From Mycoplasmatota bacterium (lineage in GTDB: Bacteria > Bacillota_I > Bacilli_A > Izemoplasmatales > Izemoplasmataceae), in the NCBI GenBank assembly GCA_022712785.1, contig JAFLJX010000065.1, forward strand, positions 1-6,625: a DNA stretch of 6,625 nt. The letters are read 5' to 3'. Below are positions 5,527 to 6,625 of this stretch, piece after piece (positions within the stretch are counted from its first letter, which is position 1; each line of letters opens with the position of its first letter). The position numbers and the translations under genes were made by a program. The notes beneath the pieces are model-generated. The model had not been told where the DNA came from. It was given only the letters and a program-made list of their open reading frames with translations, and made no database searches.

Positions 5527-6525
5527 CTACAACACATCACTTTCAAGTATATTTTTGACTTTTTCTAATACATCTTGTCTAACAATTGTAGCAGCTGTTT
5601 TTATAGCATTATAAAATCCAATATCAGTTGAAGACCCTTGAGCTTTTACAACTACACCTTTTAACCCATAAATCATTGCTCCACCAATTTCTTCAGGATT
5701 TAGCTTTTGTTTAAATCTCTTTAAATTTCTAGCAGATAATAACATACCTAATTTACCAAAGAAACCTTGCTTAAGTTCACTTTTAAGCATTTTCCCCATT
5801 CCTTTAGCTGTTCCGGCAATTGTTTTCATAACCATATTTGCTGTAAACCCATCACTAATTAGAATATCACATGGTGGATCTAAGATTTCTTTAGATTCAA
5901 CATTTCCTATAAAATTGATTTTTTCGTTATCTGTAAACAAATTAAATACATCTTTATCAAGTTGTCTCCCTTTACCAGGTTCAGTTCCAATATTCAAAAG
6001 TCCTAATCTAGGATTTTTAACACCCAATACTTCTTTACTATATACTTGAGCAAAATGTGCTTGCTGAACCATATATTCAGGTTTAATTTCTAAGTTTCCA
6101 CCAGCATCCAATAATATTGTGTTACTTCCGTTAATAGTAGGAATTAATGGAGCTATCGCAGTTCTTTTCATTTGTTTTAGTCTGCCAACAAGTATATGAG
6201 CACCAGCTATTAAAGCTTGCGTTGCTCCACTACTAACTATAGCACTGTTTTCTTTACTTCTAACACTAGATAAAGCCAGCGCCATTGAACTCTTACGATT
6301 ATTTCTAATCGCTGCGATAGGGTCTTTTTCACCCATATCTATAACTCCGTCACTTTGAACTATATTTATTCTAGTATCATCCGTTAAATACTTTCTAATT
6401 TCTGTTTCGTCTCCATACAATGTTAACTCAATGTCGGCAATATTCTTAATTGCTAAAATACACCCTTTAACTTGTTGTTCTGGCGCAAAATCTCCACCCA
6501 TTGCATCTATTGCTATTTTAATCAT
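5527..6525 (-). CDS. plsX: Phosphate acyltransferase PlsX
   Basis: PlsX converts acyl-ACP to acyl-phosphate, the acyl donor for PlsY in the first step of phospholipid synthesis; it is a peripheral membrane enzyme. The 332-residue protein has the N-terminal IAIDAMGGDFAP signature (4-15), the RNNRKSSM segment (75-81 region), LLNIGTEPGKG (176-186), INFIGNVE, SDGFTAN and the C-terminal GGAMIYGLKGVVVKAQGSS region. The usual GNTGA motif reads GATQA here (100-104) and DVGAN-like reads DAGGN, so this is a divergent branch rather than a broken gene. ATG 6525 is preceded by GAGGTGA at six bases, a perfect SD. It is the first gene of a plsX-rnc unit with its own extended -10 promoter. Confidence 0.96.
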   Translation of the reverse strand: MIKIAIDAMGGDFAPEQQVKGCILAIKNIADIELTLYGDETEIRKYLTDDTRINIVQSDGVIDMGEKDPIAAIRNNRKSSMALALSSVRSKENSAIVSSGATQALIAGAHILVGRLKQMKRTAIAPLIPTINGSNTILLDAGGNLEIKPEYMVQQAHFAQVYSKEVLGVKNPRLGLLNIGTEPGKGRQLDKDVFNLFTDNEKINFIGNVESKEILDPPCDILISDGFTANMVMKTIAGTAKGMGKMLKSELKQGFFGKLGMLLSARNLKRFKQKLNPEEIGGAMIYGLKGVVVKAQGSSTDIGFYNAIKTAATIVRQDVLEKVKNILESDVL

Positions 6526-6538
6526 GTTTAATCACCTC

Positions 6539-6559
6539 ATATAATTAGTAATTATATCA
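6539..6559 (-). promoter_or_regulatory. Extended -10 promoter and overlapping palindrome upstream of plsX
   Basis: Minus strand reads TGATATAAT at 6559-6551, an extended -10 with perfect TATAAT; no good -35 is visible. Transcription would start near 6544. A perfect 19-bp palindrome with one central base, ATATAATTAGTAATTATAT (6539-6557), covers the -10 and predicted start and touches the SD region. It could be an operator. It does not match the TTAGTA-N5-TACTAA spacing I associate with FapR sites. Chance is a real alternative in such AT-rich sequence. Confidence 0.55.
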
Positions 6560-6562
6560 TAT

Positions 6563-6625
6563 TTAATCTAAATTTGCTTTTCTTAATACTCCTTTTAAAT
6601 AATTAAATAATAATCTATATTCATT
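6563..6625 (-). CDS. Possible C-terminal fragment of an upstream gene (unidentified)
   Basis: One minus-strand frame is open for 20 codons from the window edge to TAA at 6565-6563, encoding YRLLFNYLKGVLRKANLD at its end. It reads toward plsX, ending just before the plsX promoter. Twenty open codons are not significant alone. In many Bacillota recG or fapR lies upstream of plsX and the tail could be a RecG C-terminus, but I cannot confirm either. Confidence 0.3.
   Translation of the reverse strand, partial: NEYRLLFNYLKGVLRKANLD

Noticed and set aside
6539..6557. FapR operator upstream of plsX
   Set aside because: It contains TTAGTA but not the expected spaced TACTAA partner; the palindrome has a different geometry.

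Overview
The window is strongly AT-rich bacterial DNA with tightly packed genes, GAGGTGA-type ribosome binding sites, TATAAT promoters and short intrinsic terminators. The gene families (SalA/Mrp-type ATPase, DnaD next to Nth, PlsX next to RNase III, MepA-like MATE pump) point to a low-GC Bacillota. The dnaD-nth pair and the Mrp sequence favour Bacilli, perhaps a Gemella-like organism, but PlsX is divergent from what I recall of the B. subtilis and streptococcal proteins and anaerobic Gram-positive cocci cannot be excluded. Genus is not settled.

Layout from left to right. The 3' two-thirds or so of an mrp gene runs rightward (1-527) and converges on a leftward MATE efflux gene (549-1970). A bidirectional terminator (530-568) sits between them and includes the last codons of the MATE gene. 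All other genes read leftward. An unusual XRE-type regulator with a long helical-repeat C-terminus (2030-3304) lies just upstream of the MATE gene, which has its own promoter (1993-2021) embedded in a palindrome flanked by two copies of GAATGGACGT. A 218-bp intergenic region (3305-3522) separates the regulator from nth and contains a perfect 14-bp inverted repeat. This is the longest stretch without a confident gene; no gap exceeds 300 bp. nth (3523-4146) overlaps the end of dnaD (4137-4772) by 10 bp, and this pair has its own extended -10 promoter. Upstream of it, rnc (4846-5526) abuts plsX (5527-6525) with no gap and ends in an AT-rich terminator. plsX has an extended -10 promoter overlapping a 19-bp palindrome. 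A few codons at the right edge may be the end of another leftward gene.

Functionally the right half is housekeeping: phospholipid synthesis (PlsX), RNA processing (RNase III), replication restart (DnaD) and base-excision repair (Nth). The left half is more accessory: a regulator plus multidrug-type exporter, possibly a small regulon because the GGACGT core occurs at both starts and nowhere else that I found. No tRNA, rRNA, CRISPR array or insertion sequence was seen. I do not see a clear new multi-gene system. The best leads are the MATE operator-like region, the shared GGACGT motif and the 3374-3446 inverted repeat upstream of the regulator.
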